48,772 nt of DNA from Mycobacterium sp. 1274761.0 (GCF_001668615.1 NZ_LZMC01000027.1:1-48772); one strand, 5' to 3'; counted from the first letter of the stretch, positions 27,679 through 39,360 are shown. Numbers and translations: made by a program. Notes: generated by a model from the sequence alone, not told the origin.

Positions 27679-28983
27679 TCAGCTGGAGCTGACGCCGGGG
27701 ATCCTTCCCTCGCGGAAAGCCTCCACGAAGTGCCGGTGGTCATCGCGCACGGTGTTGGCGTAATCGAGGCCGAAGTCCACTATGTCTGAGACGAATTCGT
27801 CGTCGTGGTCGCCGATCAACTCGGCGATGGCGTCCTCGGTCTGAAAGCTCACCAACTCCTGATCACTGTCGGCATCGCCGACGCAATGCACCTTGGCCAC
27901 CGCCCTGCCGAGCTGCTCGATCACCTCGTTGAGTTCGTCAGGCTCGGTCAGCTCGCTCCAGTCGAGGTCGGCTTCGTAGGGCGACAGCTCGGCCACCACG
28001 AAACCGGTGCCGTCGATTTCGGTGTACCCCAGCAGTGGGTCGGCGTGGGCCTGCAACGCTCGCTGCGACACCGCCGTGCGGTGGCCGTGATGTTTGAAGT
28101 ATTTGTGCACCGCGTCGTCGTCGACGACGCGGCTCGGCGCGGCCACGTTGCCCTGCTTCATCGACAACACGATGTCGTTGTCCAGCGCCTGGTTGAAGCC
28201 TTCGATCAGCACGTTGTAGCTCGGTAACCCGGCGCTGCCTATCCCGAAACCCGTTCTGCCGACGATGTCTTTGACGTCATAGGCGACCTCGCGGAAGCGC
28301 TTCGACTTCGGGATGGAGTTCTGGTAGGCCTCGAACGCCGCGTTGACCTTGTCATACTCGTCTTGATCCAGCCTGCGCACACCGGCGGTCTCGCGGAACC
28401 GGCGGTCCGACTCGTCGACGCGCGTCATCCGGTCGAGCATCTCGAAGCGCGTCGACAGTCGAGCCTCCTGCAGCGCGGCGTGCACCGCGCCCCGGCCAGT
28501 GCCAAGGTTCAACGAGAACGACGAATCGTCGTCGGTCTGCCGGAACCATCGGACCTGATCCAGATACGATCGCACAAACGTCTCGCCCAACTCGTGAATC
28601 ACGCTGTCTGACAGGGCTTTCTGCCAGCACAGAAGCGCCACACTGGCGGCGAACCGCTGCAGGTCCCAAGTGAAGTGCCCGACGAAGGCCTCGTCGAAAT
28701 CGTTGACGTCGAAGATCAGCACGCCGGAGCCGTCCATGTACGTGCCGAAGTTCTCCGCATGCAAATCGCCCTGGATCCAGACTCGACTCGTGCGGTCGTC
28801 GGCCCAGCGGTCGTCTCGACCGGCCACGTCGGCGTAGAACACGCATGCGCTGCCGCGGTAGAACGCGAACGGGTCGGCGGCCATCTTGCGGAATTTGGCG
28901 CGAAACGCGTCGGGATCGGCCTCCATCAGGTGGGCGAACGCATCCACGAGGCAATCGACGATGAACGACTCGCGATCGGGCAT
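27679..28983 (-). CDS. DUF2252 family protein (kinase-like fold)
   Basis: A 434-residue cytosolic protein of DUF2252. It contains QGDLHAENFGTYMD (71-84) and FDVNDFDEAF (91-100), which resemble the catalytic and metal loops of aminoglycoside-phosphotransferase/choline-kinase-like proteins, so a small-molecule kinase activity is possible. Substrate unknown. The Rieske gene converges on it (17-bp gap) and comF diverges from it (103-bp gap). Confidence 0.88.
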   Translation of the reverse strand: MPDRESFIVDCLVDAFAHLMEADPDAFRAKFRKMAADPFAFYRGSACVFYADVAGRDDRWADDRTSRVWIQGDLHAENFGTYMDGSGVLIFDVNDFDEAFVGHFTWDLQRFAASVALLCWQKALSDSVIHELGETFVRSYLDQVRWFRQTDDDSSFSLNLGTGRGAVHAALQEARLSTRFEMLDRMTRVDESDRRFRETAGVRRLDQDEYDKVNAAFEAYQNSIPKSKRFREVAYDVKDIVGRTGFGIGSAGLPSYNVLIEGFNQALDNDIVLSMKQGNVAAPSRVVDDDAVHKYFKHHGHRTAVSQRALQAHADPLLGYTEIDGTGFVVAELSPYEADLDWSELTEPDELNEVIEQLGRAVAKVHCVGDADSDQELVSFQTEDAIAELIGDHDDEFVSDIVDFGLDYANTVRDDHRHFVEAFREGRIPGVSSS

Positions 28984-29086
28984 TCACAGGGAGTACCCAG
29001 ACATTGGTTCGCCGAAAGGTTTCGTCGAGGGCGATCGAACGACCCTGGCGCCGACATCGGCGAGGGGCTGGGGCGAGCGACCCACG

Positions 29087-29755
29087 ATGTCACCGCCCAC
29101 CGCGACACTGGGCGGCGTGTTAGACCTGGTGCTTCCGCTGGAGTGCGGCGGCTGCGGCGCAGCGTCGATCCGCTGGTGTGACGCCTGCGCCCACCAGCTA
29201 CGGGTCCGGCCCGACGAACCGCACGTCATCACCCCTCGGGTCGACCCGGGCGCGCCGGTGTTTTCGCTCGGGCGCTATGCGGGCGCGCGCCGTAACACCA
29301 TCGTCGCCGTCAAAGAGCATGGCCGCGGCGACCTGATAGGGCCGTTGGCCGGCGTGCTACGTGACGGGCTACGGCGCCTGCTCGTCTGGGGCGTGGTGGC
29401 CGCGCCGCTGACGGTGGTGCCCGCGCCCACCCGTCGCCGCGCCGCCCGCAGGCGCGGCGGTGATCCGGTTGCCCGGATGGCGCTCGCGGCCACCGCCGGC
29501 GCCGCGGGGGTGACGGTCGTCGGGGCGCTGCGGATGACCGCGATGGTGCGCGACTCTGTCGGGTTGTCGAGCGCCGCGCGGCAGCGCAACATCGCCGAGC
29601 GAGTGCGGTTGACCGTTGCCCCGGATCGCCTCACGGGCGACGTGGTGATCGTCGACGACATCGTGACCACGGGCGCGACGGCCTGCGAGTCGGTCCGTGT
29701 CCTGCAAGCGTCGGGCGCGCGGGTGGTCGCCGTGCTCGCACTCGCGAACGCGTGA
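29087..29755 (+). CDS. comF: ComF-family phosphoribosyltransferase
   Basis: A 222-residue ComF-type protein. A small zinc finger (C20-x2-C23, C31-x2-C34) precedes a type I phosphoribosyltransferase domain with the PRPP loop VVIVDDIVTTGAT (186-198). In competent bacteria ComF helps process incoming single-stranded DNA; its role in mycobacteria is not settled. The ATG at 29087 is used; a GTG at 29117 (VLDLVLPLECGGCG) matches the M. tuberculosis start and is an equally good alternative. Confidence 0.88.
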   Translation: MSPPTATLGGVLDLVLPLECGGCGAASIRWCDACAHQLRVRPDEPHVITPRVDPGAPVFSLGRYAGARRNTIVAVKEHGRGDLIGPLAGVLRDGLRRLLVWGVVAAPLTVVPAPTRRRAARRRGGDPVARMALAATAGAAGVTVVGALRMTAMVRDSVGLSSAARQRNIAERVRLTVAPDRLTGDVVIVDDIVTTGATACESVRVLQASGARVVAVLALANA

Positions 29756-30076
29756 TGTCTCCCTGACGGGTCGGCCAATTTCCCGTAGATCAAACCCACG
29801 TGAAGAACTGAAAACAGGTGCACCAAATTACTGGCACGACCGGGTGAACAGGGACTACGTTGGGGCCAACATCCGTGAACGCCTCACGGCGGCGCTGAGT
29901 CACAAGCGCCAACCAATCGCCTAGCGGTAGGGGGTGAGTATTCGACACCTTGCACCGGTGAGCGGCGAAACAAACGTGTGCCCCGTCGGTGCAGCTTTGC
30001 CCACGAAGGCACGTGCGCACGCGAGCAAGAAAATCGCAGTGCGCGTGCGACGCGAGACAGAAACGAGTCGCCAAGC
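29756..30076 (+). promoter_or_regulatory. Leader and promoter region of hpf
   Basis: This 321-bp gap contains no recognisable gene. Two possible structures are GGCGCT/AGCGCC (29892-29911) and a 7-base inverted repeat TGCACCG/CGGTGCA (29951-29957 and 29987-29993) spanning a 29-nt loop. A TACGTT at about 29854 could be a -10. The long leader suggests regulated expression of the hibernation factor, but none of these sites is strong. Confidence 0.3.
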
Positions 30077-30751
30077 ATGTCAATCCGTTCCATGGAATCA
30101 GACCGCTCGATGATCGTCGACGAGGACAAGCCCGCGCCCGAGCCTTCGGCCGAGGTCGTCGTCAAGGGCCGCAACGTCGAGATCCCCGACCACTTCCGCA
30201 TCTATGTCTCCGAAAAGCTCGCCCGTCTCGAGCGGTTAGACCGCAGCATCTACCTCTTCGATGTCGAACTCGACCATGAGCGCAACCGGCGCCAGCGCAA
30301 GAATTGTCAGCACGTGGAGATCACCGCGCGTGGCCGCGGACCGGTCGTGCGGGGCGAGGCGTGCGCCGACAGCTTCTATGCCGCCTTCGAAGCGGCGGTC
30401 AGCAAACTCGAAAATCGGCTACGGCGCAGCAAGGACCGGCGCAAGGTGCATTACGGCGACAAGACCCCGGTGTCGCTGGCCGAGGCCACCAAAATCTCAG
30501 CCCCCGAGGCATTCGCGCCGACCGGTGCGACCGAGGACAAGGTGCCCAACGACGGCGTCGAGATCCACGAACCCGGCCAGATCGTCCGCACCAAGGAACA
30601 CCCCGCCAAGCCGATGACCGTCGACGACGCGCTCTATGAAATGGAGCTGGTGGGCCACGACTTCTTCTTGTTTCACGACAAAGACAGCGACAAGCCGTGC
30701 GTCGTCTACCGCAGGCACGCCTACGACTACGGCCTGATTCGGCTCGCCTGA
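30077..30751 (+). CDS. hpf: Long-form ribosome hibernation promoting factor
   Basis: The protein binds the 30S decoding centre of idle ribosomes and silences or dimerises them in stationary phase or zinc limitation (Rv3241c/MPY type). Of 224 residues, about 27-130 form the HPF/RaiA domain (VVVKGRNVEIPDHFRIYVSE, basic RLRRSKDRRK) and about 160-224 the C-terminal long-HPF domain (PMTVDDALYEMELVGHDFFL, YDYGLIRLA). Three in-frame ATGs (30077, 30092, 30110) are possible starts; the first is reported. The 3' end is duplicated just after the stop. Confidence 0.94.
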   Translation: MSIRSMESDRSMIVDEDKPAPEPSAEVVVKGRNVEIPDHFRIYVSEKLARLERLDRSIYLFDVELDHERNRRQRKNCQHVEITARGRGPVVRGEACADSFYAAFEAAVSKLENRLRRSKDRRKVHYGDKTPVSLAEATKISAPEAFAPTGATEDKVPNDGVEIHEPGQIVRTKEHPAKPMTVDDALYEMELVGHDFFLFHDKDSDKPCVVYRRHAYDYGLIRLA

Positions 30752-30779
30752 GCCGGGGAGCCTGATTCGGCTCGCCTGA
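30732..30779 (+). repeat. 28-bp-period duplication of the hpf 3' end
   Basis: A 20-base block beginning GCCTGATTCGGCTCGCC occurs at 30732-30751 (last codons and stop of hpf) and again at 30760-30779. The second copy is non-coding and sits in the secA1 leader region. Confidence 0.9.
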
Positions 30780-30879
30780 CCTGGTCTGATCGCATTTCAC
30801 CAGCCAGTTCGGCGGGTCACCTAGGATGGACCGGAGTCTCATAGGGGACGGGATCCATCAACCCACAGGGGAAATTAGC

Positions 30880-33705
<2,826 letters not shown>

Positions 33706-33735
33706 CCACCCGGGGCGCGAGCCTCCCGGGGCTGG

Positions 33736-34203
33736 TCAACCTTTTTCGACGAGGGCGGCGATGCGCGCCAGCGTCGCACGCATCCCGTTCTCGGCCTGCC
33801 GCGCCATCGAGCCCATCTTCAACATCAGCCGCTGGCGGTCCTGCGACACATCCCATGTCTCGCGAACCAGCGTCCCGCCCTCGGTGGGGATGAGCTCGTA
33901 GCGCCAGATGCGGCCGCCGATGAGACCGCCCAATGCAGTGGGTTGCCAGGCGATGCGGCGATCGGGCTCGAACTCGATCACCTTGTTGTTCATCGTGTAC
34001 GGCAGATACAGCGTCTCGGGCCGGCCCCGCATCCGCATCGAGAACGTGGTGCCCAGTTCCAGCGGGATGGACTCGGACGTGGTGTGATCCACCGTCCCCG
34101 ACCCGTCGAAGCTGGCATGGCAACCGGCGTCTGCCAGCAACGCGAAGATCTCGCGCGCGGGCGCGTTGATGACACGCTCCACGCTGACGCTGTCTGACTG
34201 CAC
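33736..34203 (-). CDS. SRPBCC (START/polyketide-cyclase-like) family protein
   Basis: A 155-residue single-domain SRPBCC protein, a helix-grip fold that binds a hydrophobic ligand. It begins VQSDSVSVERVINAPAREIFALLADAG and continues through a typical strand pattern with WRYELIPTEGGTLVRETWDVSQDR. The GTG at 34203, 14 bp after the upstream stop, is chosen; an ATG at 34248 would overlap the upstream gene by 31 bases. The ligand cannot be named. Confidence 0.85.
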   Translation of the reverse strand: MQSDSVSVERVINAPAREIFALLADAGCHASFDGSGTVDHTTSESIPLELGTTFSMRMRGRPETLYLPYTMNNKVIEFEPDRRIAWQPTALGGLIGGRIWRYELIPTEGGTLVRETWDVSQDRQRLMLKMGSMARQAENGMRATLARIAALVEKG

Positions 34204-34217
34204 CGGCTCATTATCCG

Positions 34218-34727
34218 TTATCCGACGTGCAGGGCCACCATGCGCCATCGGCCCTCGCAGGCTTCGATGCGGCCCGCGATGGCCCGCACGCGGCAGCCAC
34301 GGCTATAAGTCGCAAACACCTCGGCGGCGATCGGTTCCCGCTCGTCGACCGCAGCGGTGCGCAGCCGCACCCGCCGCAACATGGCTGCCTTGTCATCGCC
34401 ACCGGTTCTGGTCAGCGTGAAGACGATGTCCAGGACCGCCGGCGTCAGCAGCGGTCGCAGCTGCGCGATGGGTCTGCGCCGGTCGATCACCTCGAGCACG
34501 CGACGGAGGGCGGCGTCGGCGAACTTCGCCGCGGCTGGAGGCGGCGCAGCCGGGGCGGCAACGTGTGGCGCCGCACGCTCGACGGGCCGTGGCGGCCTCG
34601 GCGCCCGGTGCAGCACCGCAGGGGAGGGACACGGCGGCTGACCGACGAGGTCGAACGGCGGCGGTTCGTAGTCGACGACGGGCGCGGTGAGCGCGCCAGG
34701 CTCGAAGCGGTCATGCGATGCGGTCAC
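34218..34727 (-). CDS. Rv3235 family protein
   Basis: A 169-residue actinobacterial protein. A Pro/Ala-rich N-terminal half (about 1-65) is followed by a conserved C-terminal domain: AALRRVLEVIDRRRPIAQLR, MLRRVRLRT, EVFATYSRGCRVRAIAGRIE and a final WRMVALHVG. In many actinobacteria homologues lie next to secA, as here, hinting at a translocation-related role, but no function is established. The start is GTG at 34727. Confidence 0.85.
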   Translation of the reverse strand: MTASHDRFEPGALTAPVVDYEPPPFDLVGQPPCPSPAVLHRAPRPPRPVERAAPHVAAPAAPPPAAAKFADAALRRVLEVIDRRRPIAQLRPLLTPAVLDIVFTLTRTGGDDKAAMLRRVRLRTAAVDEREPIAAEVFATYSRGCRVRAIAGRIEACEGRWRMVALHVG

Positions 34728-34908
34728 GACACTCTCCAGCGATCGTCACGGGCAGCGGAAGCGTCTGCTGGAGAGGAACAGACGATTCCATGATCCCACG
34801 GTTCGCGCGCCCGACATGCACCCGTGATGCGGACATACAGAATCGCCGGTTACCGTGGCGGGGTTCGGCGAGGGTTGACACAGATTTCAGGGGAGGGGTC
34901 GCCCGCAC

Positions 34909-36318
34909 ATGGTGAGCAGGTTGTCGGCGTCTGACGCGGCGTTTTTCGGCCTGGAGGACTCATCGACGCCGATGTATGTCTCGTCGCTGTCCATCCTCCG
35001 CAAGCCCCGCAACGGTCTGAGCTACGAGACGCTGCTGGAGACCGTGGAACAGCGGTTGCCGCAGATTCCGCGCTACCGGCAGAAGGTGCGGGAGGTGACG
35101 CTGGGCCTGGCGCGGCCGGTGTGGATCGACGACCGCGACTTCGACATCACCTACCACGTCCGCAGATCGGCGCTGCCGTCTCCGGGCAGCGACGCGCAAC
35201 TGCACGAGCTGGTGGCGCGGCTGGGCTCGCGAGCCCTGGACAAAACGCGGCCGCTGTGGGAGATGTACCTCGTCGAGGGGCTGGCCCGCAACCGGCTGGC
35301 TATCTACACCAAGTCGCATCAGGCGCTGGTCAACGGCATGACCGCGGTCGAGATCGGCCATGTCATCGCCGACCGGACACCGAAGCCGCCACCGTTCGGC
35401 GAGGATATCTGGATCCCAGCCCGCGAGCCCAGCGATGCCGCGCTGGTGGCCGGCGCCATCGGGGAGTGGATCGCGCGTCCCGGTACACAGCTGGCCACCG
35501 TCCGGTCCGCGGTTACGGAGCTGGCCACCAACTCGGGGCAGCTGCTGGAGGTCGGTCGCCGCGTTACCGCTGCGGCCAGGACGCTGGTCCGGGGTACGGC
35601 GCCGTCGAGCCCGTTGAACAGAAAGATCTCGCGCAACCGGCGGTTCACGGTGGCCAGCGCGAAGCTGGAGGACTACCGCAACCTGCGCGCCAGATACGAC
35701 TGCGATGTCAACGACGTGGTGCTCGCCGTCATCACCGGTGCACTTCGCAATTGGCTGCTCTCGCGCGGCGAGCCCGTCTCGTCGACGACGACCGTGCGGG
35801 CGATGGCGCCGATGTCGGTCTACCCCGAAGAGGAACTGGAATCCTCGGGTCCGGGCCAGGCCATCAGCGAGGTGTCGCCGTTTCTGGTCGACCTTCCTGT
35901 GGGCGAGGGAAACGCGGTGGTGCGCCTGTCCCAGATCGCCCACATGACGGAGACACACCCGACTGCGGCCAGCCTGGTCGACGCCAGGACCATCGTCACC
36001 CTGTCGGGCTTCGCGCCACCGACGTTGCACGCCATGGGAATTCGCGTGGCGACTACGTTCCCGGCGCGCCAGTTCAATCTGTTGATCACAAACGTGCCCG
36101 GCGCCCAGAAGCAGATGTACATCGCCGGCACCAAGCTGCTCGAGACCTACGCGGTGCCGCCGCTGCTGCACAACCAGGTGCTGGCCATCGGCGTCACGTC
36201 CTACAACGGCATGCTGTATTTCGGCATCAATGCCGACCGCGAGGCGATGAGCGATGTCGACGTGCTGCCGTCCCTGCTGCAGGAGTCGCTCGACGAACTG
36301 CTGGAAGCGGCGCAGTAA
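34909..36318 (+). CDS. Wax ester synthase/diacylglycerol acyltransferase
   Basis: A 469-residue WS/DGAT family protein, which joins acyl-CoA to diacylglycerol or fatty alcohol for storage lipid. It is the full-length relative of the M. tuberculosis Rv3234c (tgs3)/Rv3233c pair. The catalytic HHxxxDG motif appears as KSHQALVNG: H137 is kept but the second His is Gln and the Asp is Asn142. The C-terminal domain contains NVPGAQKQMYIAG (the NVPGP-type motif) and ends LLEAAQ. GGGGAGGGG lies upstream of the ATG at 34909. Confidence 0.92.
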   Translation: MVSRLSASDAAFFGLEDSSTPMYVSSLSILRKPRNGLSYETLLETVEQRLPQIPRYRQKVREVTLGLARPVWIDDRDFDITYHVRRSALPSPGSDAQLHELVARLGSRALDKTRPLWEMYLVEGLARNRLAIYTKSHQALVNGMTAVEIGHVIADRTPKPPPFGEDIWIPAREPSDAALVAGAIGEWIARPGTQLATVRSAVTELATNSGQLLEVGRRVTAAARTLVRGTAPSSPLNRKISRNRRFTVASAKLEDYRNLRARYDCDVNDVVLAVITGALRNWLLSRGEPVSSTTTVRAMAPMSVYPEEELESSGPGQAISEVSPFLVDLPVGEGNAVVRLSQIAHMTETHPTAASLVDARTIVTLSGFAPPTLHAMGIRVATTFPARQFNLLITNVPGAQKQMYIAGTKLLETYAVPPLLHNQVLAIGVTSYNGMLYFGINADREAMSDVDVLPSLLQESLDELLEAAQ

Positions 36319-36321
36319 CGC

Positions 36322-36327
36322 TAACCT
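36322..36327 (+). promoter_or_regulatory. Leaderless -10 box for the DUF6912 gene
   Basis: TAACCT (the same hexamer as at lcp1), 6 nt, then the GTG at 36334. It lies in the 15-bp gap after the acyltransferase stop. Confidence 0.6.
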
Positions 36328-36333
36328 CGCGGG

Positions 36334-36840
36334 GTGCGTGTCTATGTGCCTGCGACCCTGGCGATGCTGCAGCGGCTTGTCGCCGACCGGTCGATGAGCG
36401 CCGTCAACGGCACGGCCTTCGCGGTGACACCCGCGCTGCGGGAGTCCTATTCAGAAGGCGATGAGGACGAATTGGCCGACGTCGCCCTCCGTGAGGCCGC
36501 GTTGGCCTCGTTGCGGCTGCTGGCCGGCGCGGCCGACGAGGGTGACGGCGGGCTTCCGCCGCGGCGCGCGGTGCTGGTCGCCGAGGTCAACGACGCGACG
36601 CCGCGACCGGATCTGGACGACGCCGTGGTGCGGCTGGCGGGGCCGGTGGCGTTCGACAACCTGGTCGCCGCATACATCGACAACCAATCCGCGGAGCAAG
36701 CAGTGCTCTCTGCCATCGACGTCATCGACGAGGCTGATCTGGGCGACGAGGATGCCGAACTGACTGTCGGCGACGCGCAGGACCACGACCTCGCCTGGTA
36801 CGCCACGCAGGAGCTGCCGTTCCTGCTGGAACTGCTGTGA
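36334..36840 (+). CDS. DUF6912 family protein (Rv3231c type)
   Basis: A 168-residue acidic, probably cytosolic protein of unknown function. It opens [20 protein letters not shown] and contains [23 protein letters not shown] and a conserved [17 protein letters not shown]-terminus. No catalytic motif is recognisable. Gene order between the acyltransferase and the oxidoreductase is the same as in M. tuberculosis. Confidence 0.87.
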   Translation: MRVYVPATLAMLQRLVADRSMSAVNGTAFAVTPALRESYSEGDEDELADVALREAALASLRLLAGAADEGDGGLPPRRAVLVAEVNDATPRPDLDDAVVRLAGPVAFDNLVAAYIDNQSAEQAVLSAIDVIDEADLGDEDAELTVGDAQDHDLAWYATQELPFLLELL

Positions 36841-36868
36841 TCCGCACAACTGGGGTGGATACGGGACC

Positions 36869-36889
36869 GTAGGTTACGGTACCGTAGGT
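36869..36889 (+). promoter_or_regulatory. Shared lipid-desaturase element, copy 1, abutting the reductase start
   Basis: A 21-bp block containing GTTACGGTA-C-CGTAGGT, with the 12-bp perfect palindrome TACGGTACCGTA at its centre. It ends 3 bases before the GTG of the reductase. TACCGT (36880-36885) inside it is 7 nt before the GTG, so a leaderless promoter and the element coincide. Copy 2 lies in front of desA3. Confidence 0.75.
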
Positions 36890-36892
36890 CGC

Positions 36893-38035
36893 GTGGCCAA
36901 GAACTCCATCAAAGTCTCGGCCAATGTCGCCGACACGGTGCGACCCAAAGTGGCCGGCGCCAGCGCGCACCCCGGCTGGAATGCCCTGCGTGCCATCGCA
37001 GGTCGCATCACCACGCCGCTGCTGCCCGACGACTACCTGAAACTGGCCAACCCGCTGTGGTCGGCGCGCGAACTGCGGGGCCGGGTGGTCGAGGTACGTC
37101 GCGAGACCGTCGATTCCGCCACGCTGGTGATCAAGCCCGGCTGGGGCTTCTCGTTCGACTATGAGCCCGGCCAGTACATCGGCATCGGACTGCTGGTGGA
37201 CGGTCGTTGGCGGTGGCGGTCGTACTCCCTGACATCCACCCCGGCGAAATCGGGCCGACCCCGCACCATCACGATCACGGTGAAGGCAATGCCTGAGGGT
37301 TTCCTGTCGACGCACCTGGTGGGAGGCGTCGCGCCAGGCACGGTCGTGCGCCTGGCAGCGCCCCAGGGCAACTTCGTCATGCCCGATCCGGCGCCCGCGT
37401 CGGTCTTGTTCATCACCGGAGGCTCCGGGATCACCCCTGTGATGTCGATGCTGCGTACGCTGTCGCGGCGCGACCAGATCACCGACATCGTGCACCTGCA
37501 TTCCGCACCAACGGAATCGGATGTATTGTTCGCCGCCGAGCTGGCCGCCCTTCAGCGCAGTCATCCCGGTTACCGATTGCGGGTGCGCGCAACGCGCCAG
37601 CAGGGGCGGCTCGATGTGCAACGCATCGGCGACGAGGTGCCCGACTGGCGCGAGCGGCAGACGTGGGCGTGCGGGCCGGAGGGCATGCTCACCGCAGCGG
37701 AGCACACCTGGTCGGCGGCTGGGATCGACGAGCGGTTGCATCTGGAGCGCTTCGCTGCTTCGCGGGCGCCCCTACGTGGGCGTGGAGGCACGGTTGAATT
37801 CGCTCGCAGCGGGAAGACCGTGGCGGTGGATGCCGCCACTCCGTTGATGGACGCCGGCGAACGAGTCGGAATCAGGATGCCTTTCGGGTGCCGGATGGGC
37901 ATCTGTCAGTCCTGCGTCGTCGGCCTCCTGGACGGCCATGTACGCGATCTTCGGTCGGGCGTAGAGCACGAGCCTGGCAGCCGGGTCCAGACCTGCATTT
38001 CCGCAGCGTCCGGCGATTGTGTGCTCGACGTCTGA
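36893..38035 (+). CDS. Ferredoxin-linked oxidoreductase, electron donor to DesA3 (Rv3230c type)
   Basis: A 380-residue flavo-iron-sulfur protein that in M. tuberculosis passes NADPH electrons to the DesA3 desaturase. Residues about 60-165 form the FAD domain ([13 protein letters not shown]), about 165-285 the NADPH domain ([25 protein letters not shown]), and about 295-380 a plant-type ferredoxin with cluster ligands C333, C338, C341 and C368. The GTG start directly follows the shared element. desA3 lies 72 bp downstream. Confidence 0.94.
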   Translation: MAKNSIKVSANVADTVRPKVAGASAHPGWNALRAIAGRITTPLLPDDYLKLANPLWSARELRGRVVEVRRETVDSATLVIKPGWGFSFDYEPGQYIGIGLLVDGRWRWRSYSLTSTPAKSGRPRTITITVKAMPEGFLSTHLVGGVAPGTVVRLAAPQGNFVMPDPAPASVLFITGGSGITPVMSMLRTLSRRDQITDIVHLHSAPTESDVLFAAELAALQRSHPGYRLRVRATRQQGRLDVQRIGDEVPDWRERQTWACGPEGMLTAAEHTWSAAGIDERLHLERFAASRAPLRGRGGTVEFARSGKTVAVDAATPLMDAGERVGIRMPFGCRMGICQSCVVGLLDGHVRDLRSGVEHEPGSRVQTCISAASGDCVLDV

Positions 38036-38063
38036 GCTTTGGAAATTTTTCACCTACGAGCCA

Positions 38064-38084
38064 GTAAGTTACGGTAGCGTAGGT
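38064..38084 (+). promoter_or_regulatory. Shared lipid-desaturase element, copy 2, upstream of desA3
   Basis: Same 21-bp block as at 36869 with two differences: GTTACGGTA-G-CGTAGGT. An ACCTACG at 38052-38058 forms a further inverted repeat with the CGTAGGT end. The desA3 ATG is 24 bp downstream, behind an AGGGGGAAGGAG ribosome-binding site. Confidence 0.75.
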
Positions 38085-38107
38085 AGGGTAGGGGGAAGGA
38101 GATAACG

Positions 38108-39355
38108 ATGGCTATTACCGACGTTCCGGAATTCGCGCATCTGACCGGCGCCGACATCGAGCATCTCGCCGTCGAGCTGGATGCGATTCGCCAGGAGATA
38201 GAAGACTCCCTCGGTGAGCGCGACGCGCGCTACATCCGCCGCACCATCGCCGCTCAGCGCGCCCTCGAGGTTGCCGGCCGGCTGATGCTTGCCGCCAGCT
38301 CAAAGCGCTCGGCGTGGTGGGCAGGCACTCTGACGCTGGCCGCATCCAAGATCATCGAGAACATGGAGATCGGCCACAACGTCATGCACGGCCAGTGGGA
38401 CTGGATGAACGATCCGGAGATCCACTCGTCGACGTGGGAGTGGGACATGAGCGGCGCCGCCAAGCACTGGCGGTTCACGCACAACTTCATGCATCACAAG
38501 TACACGAACATCCTCGGCATGGACGACGACGTGGGCTATGGCCTGCTGCGGGTGACGCGTGACCAGAAGTGGAAGCCGCACAACGTTTTCAACCTGGTCT
38601 TCAACACGATGTTGGCGAGCCTCTTCGAGTGGGGAGTCGGCCTGCAGCATCTCGAGATCGGCAAGATCTTCAAGGGTCGCGACGACCGCAAAGCCACGCT
38701 GGTGCGGCTGCGCGAGTTCAGCACGAAGGCCGGCCAGCAGGTCGCCAAGGACTACGTCGCCTACCCGGCACTGACGTCGTTGTCACCCGCTGCCACCTTC
38801 AAGTCGACGGTGAAGGCCAACGCGCTGGCCAACGTCATCCGCAACGTGTGGGCCAACGCGGTCATCTTCTGCGGCCACTTCCCCGACGGCGCAGAGAAAT
38901 TCACCAAGACCGACATGGCCGGCGAGACCCAGGGCGAGTGGTACCTACGGCAGATGCTCGGCAGTGCCAACTTCGAGAACGGCCCGGTGCTGCGGTTCAT
39001 GAGCGGCAACCTGTGCCACCAGATCGAGCACCACCTGTACCCCGACCTGCCGAGCAACCGGCTATACGAGATTTCTTTCCGGGTGCGCGAGCTGTGCGAC
39101 AAGTACGACCTGCCGTACACCACGGGCTCGTTCCTGCTGCAGTACGGCAAGGCGTGGCGCACCATCGCCAAGCTGTCGCTGCCCGATAAGTACCTGCATG
39201 ACACGGCCGACAACGCGCCAGAGACGCGCAGCGAGCGCATGTTCGACGAGCTCGGCCCGGCACCCCGGCGCGGGCTGAAGTCGGCCATCGCAGCGGTGCG
39301 TCAGCGCCGGAGCGAGAAGCGCGCGCAGAAGGTGGCGGCCAAGCTCGCTGCCTGA
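38108..39355 (+). CDS. desA3: Stearoyl-CoA delta-9 desaturase DesA3
   Basis: An integral-membrane diiron desaturase that makes oleoyl-CoA from stearoyl-CoA (Rv3229c type). The 415-residue protein has the three histidine boxes H90-NVM-H94, H125-NFM-H129-H130 and H304-QIE-H308-H309, hydrophobic segments around 62-90 and 155-180, and a basic C-terminal tail. The strong ribosome-binding site fixes the ATG at 38108. It pairs with the upstream reductase, and both have the same upstream element. The stop is 5 bases from the converging aldo/keto reductase. Confidence 0.96.
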   Translation: MAITDVPEFAHLTGADIEHLAVELDAIRQEIEDSLGERDARYIRRTIAAQRALEVAGRLMLAASSKRSAWWAGTLTLAASKIIENMEIGHNVMHGQWDWMNDPEIHSSTWEWDMSGAAKHWRFTHNFMHHKYTNILGMDDDVGYGLLRVTRDQKWKPHNVFNLVFNTMLASLFEWGVGLQHLEIGKIFKGRDDRKATLVRLREFSTKAGQQVAKDYVAYPALTSLSPAATFKSTVKANALANVIRNVWANAVIFCGHFPDGAEKFTKTDMAGETQGEWYLRQMLGSANFENGPVLRFMSGNLCHQIEHHLYPDLPSNRLYEISFRVRELCDKYDLPYTTGSFLLQYGKAWRTIAKLSLPDKYLHDTADNAPETRSERMFDELGPAPRRGLKSAIAAVRQRRSEKRAQKVAAKLAA

Positions 39356-39360
39356 TCCGG

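Noticed and set aside
29756..30076. Small coding frames in the hpf leader
   Set aside because: Frames are Arg/Cys-rich, lack ribosome-binding sites and resemble no protein; treated as non-coding leader.
33706..33735. Terminator between secA1 and the SRPBCC gene
   Set aside because: CCCGGGG blocks occur on both sides, but pairing needs bulges and there is no T-tract; not convincing.
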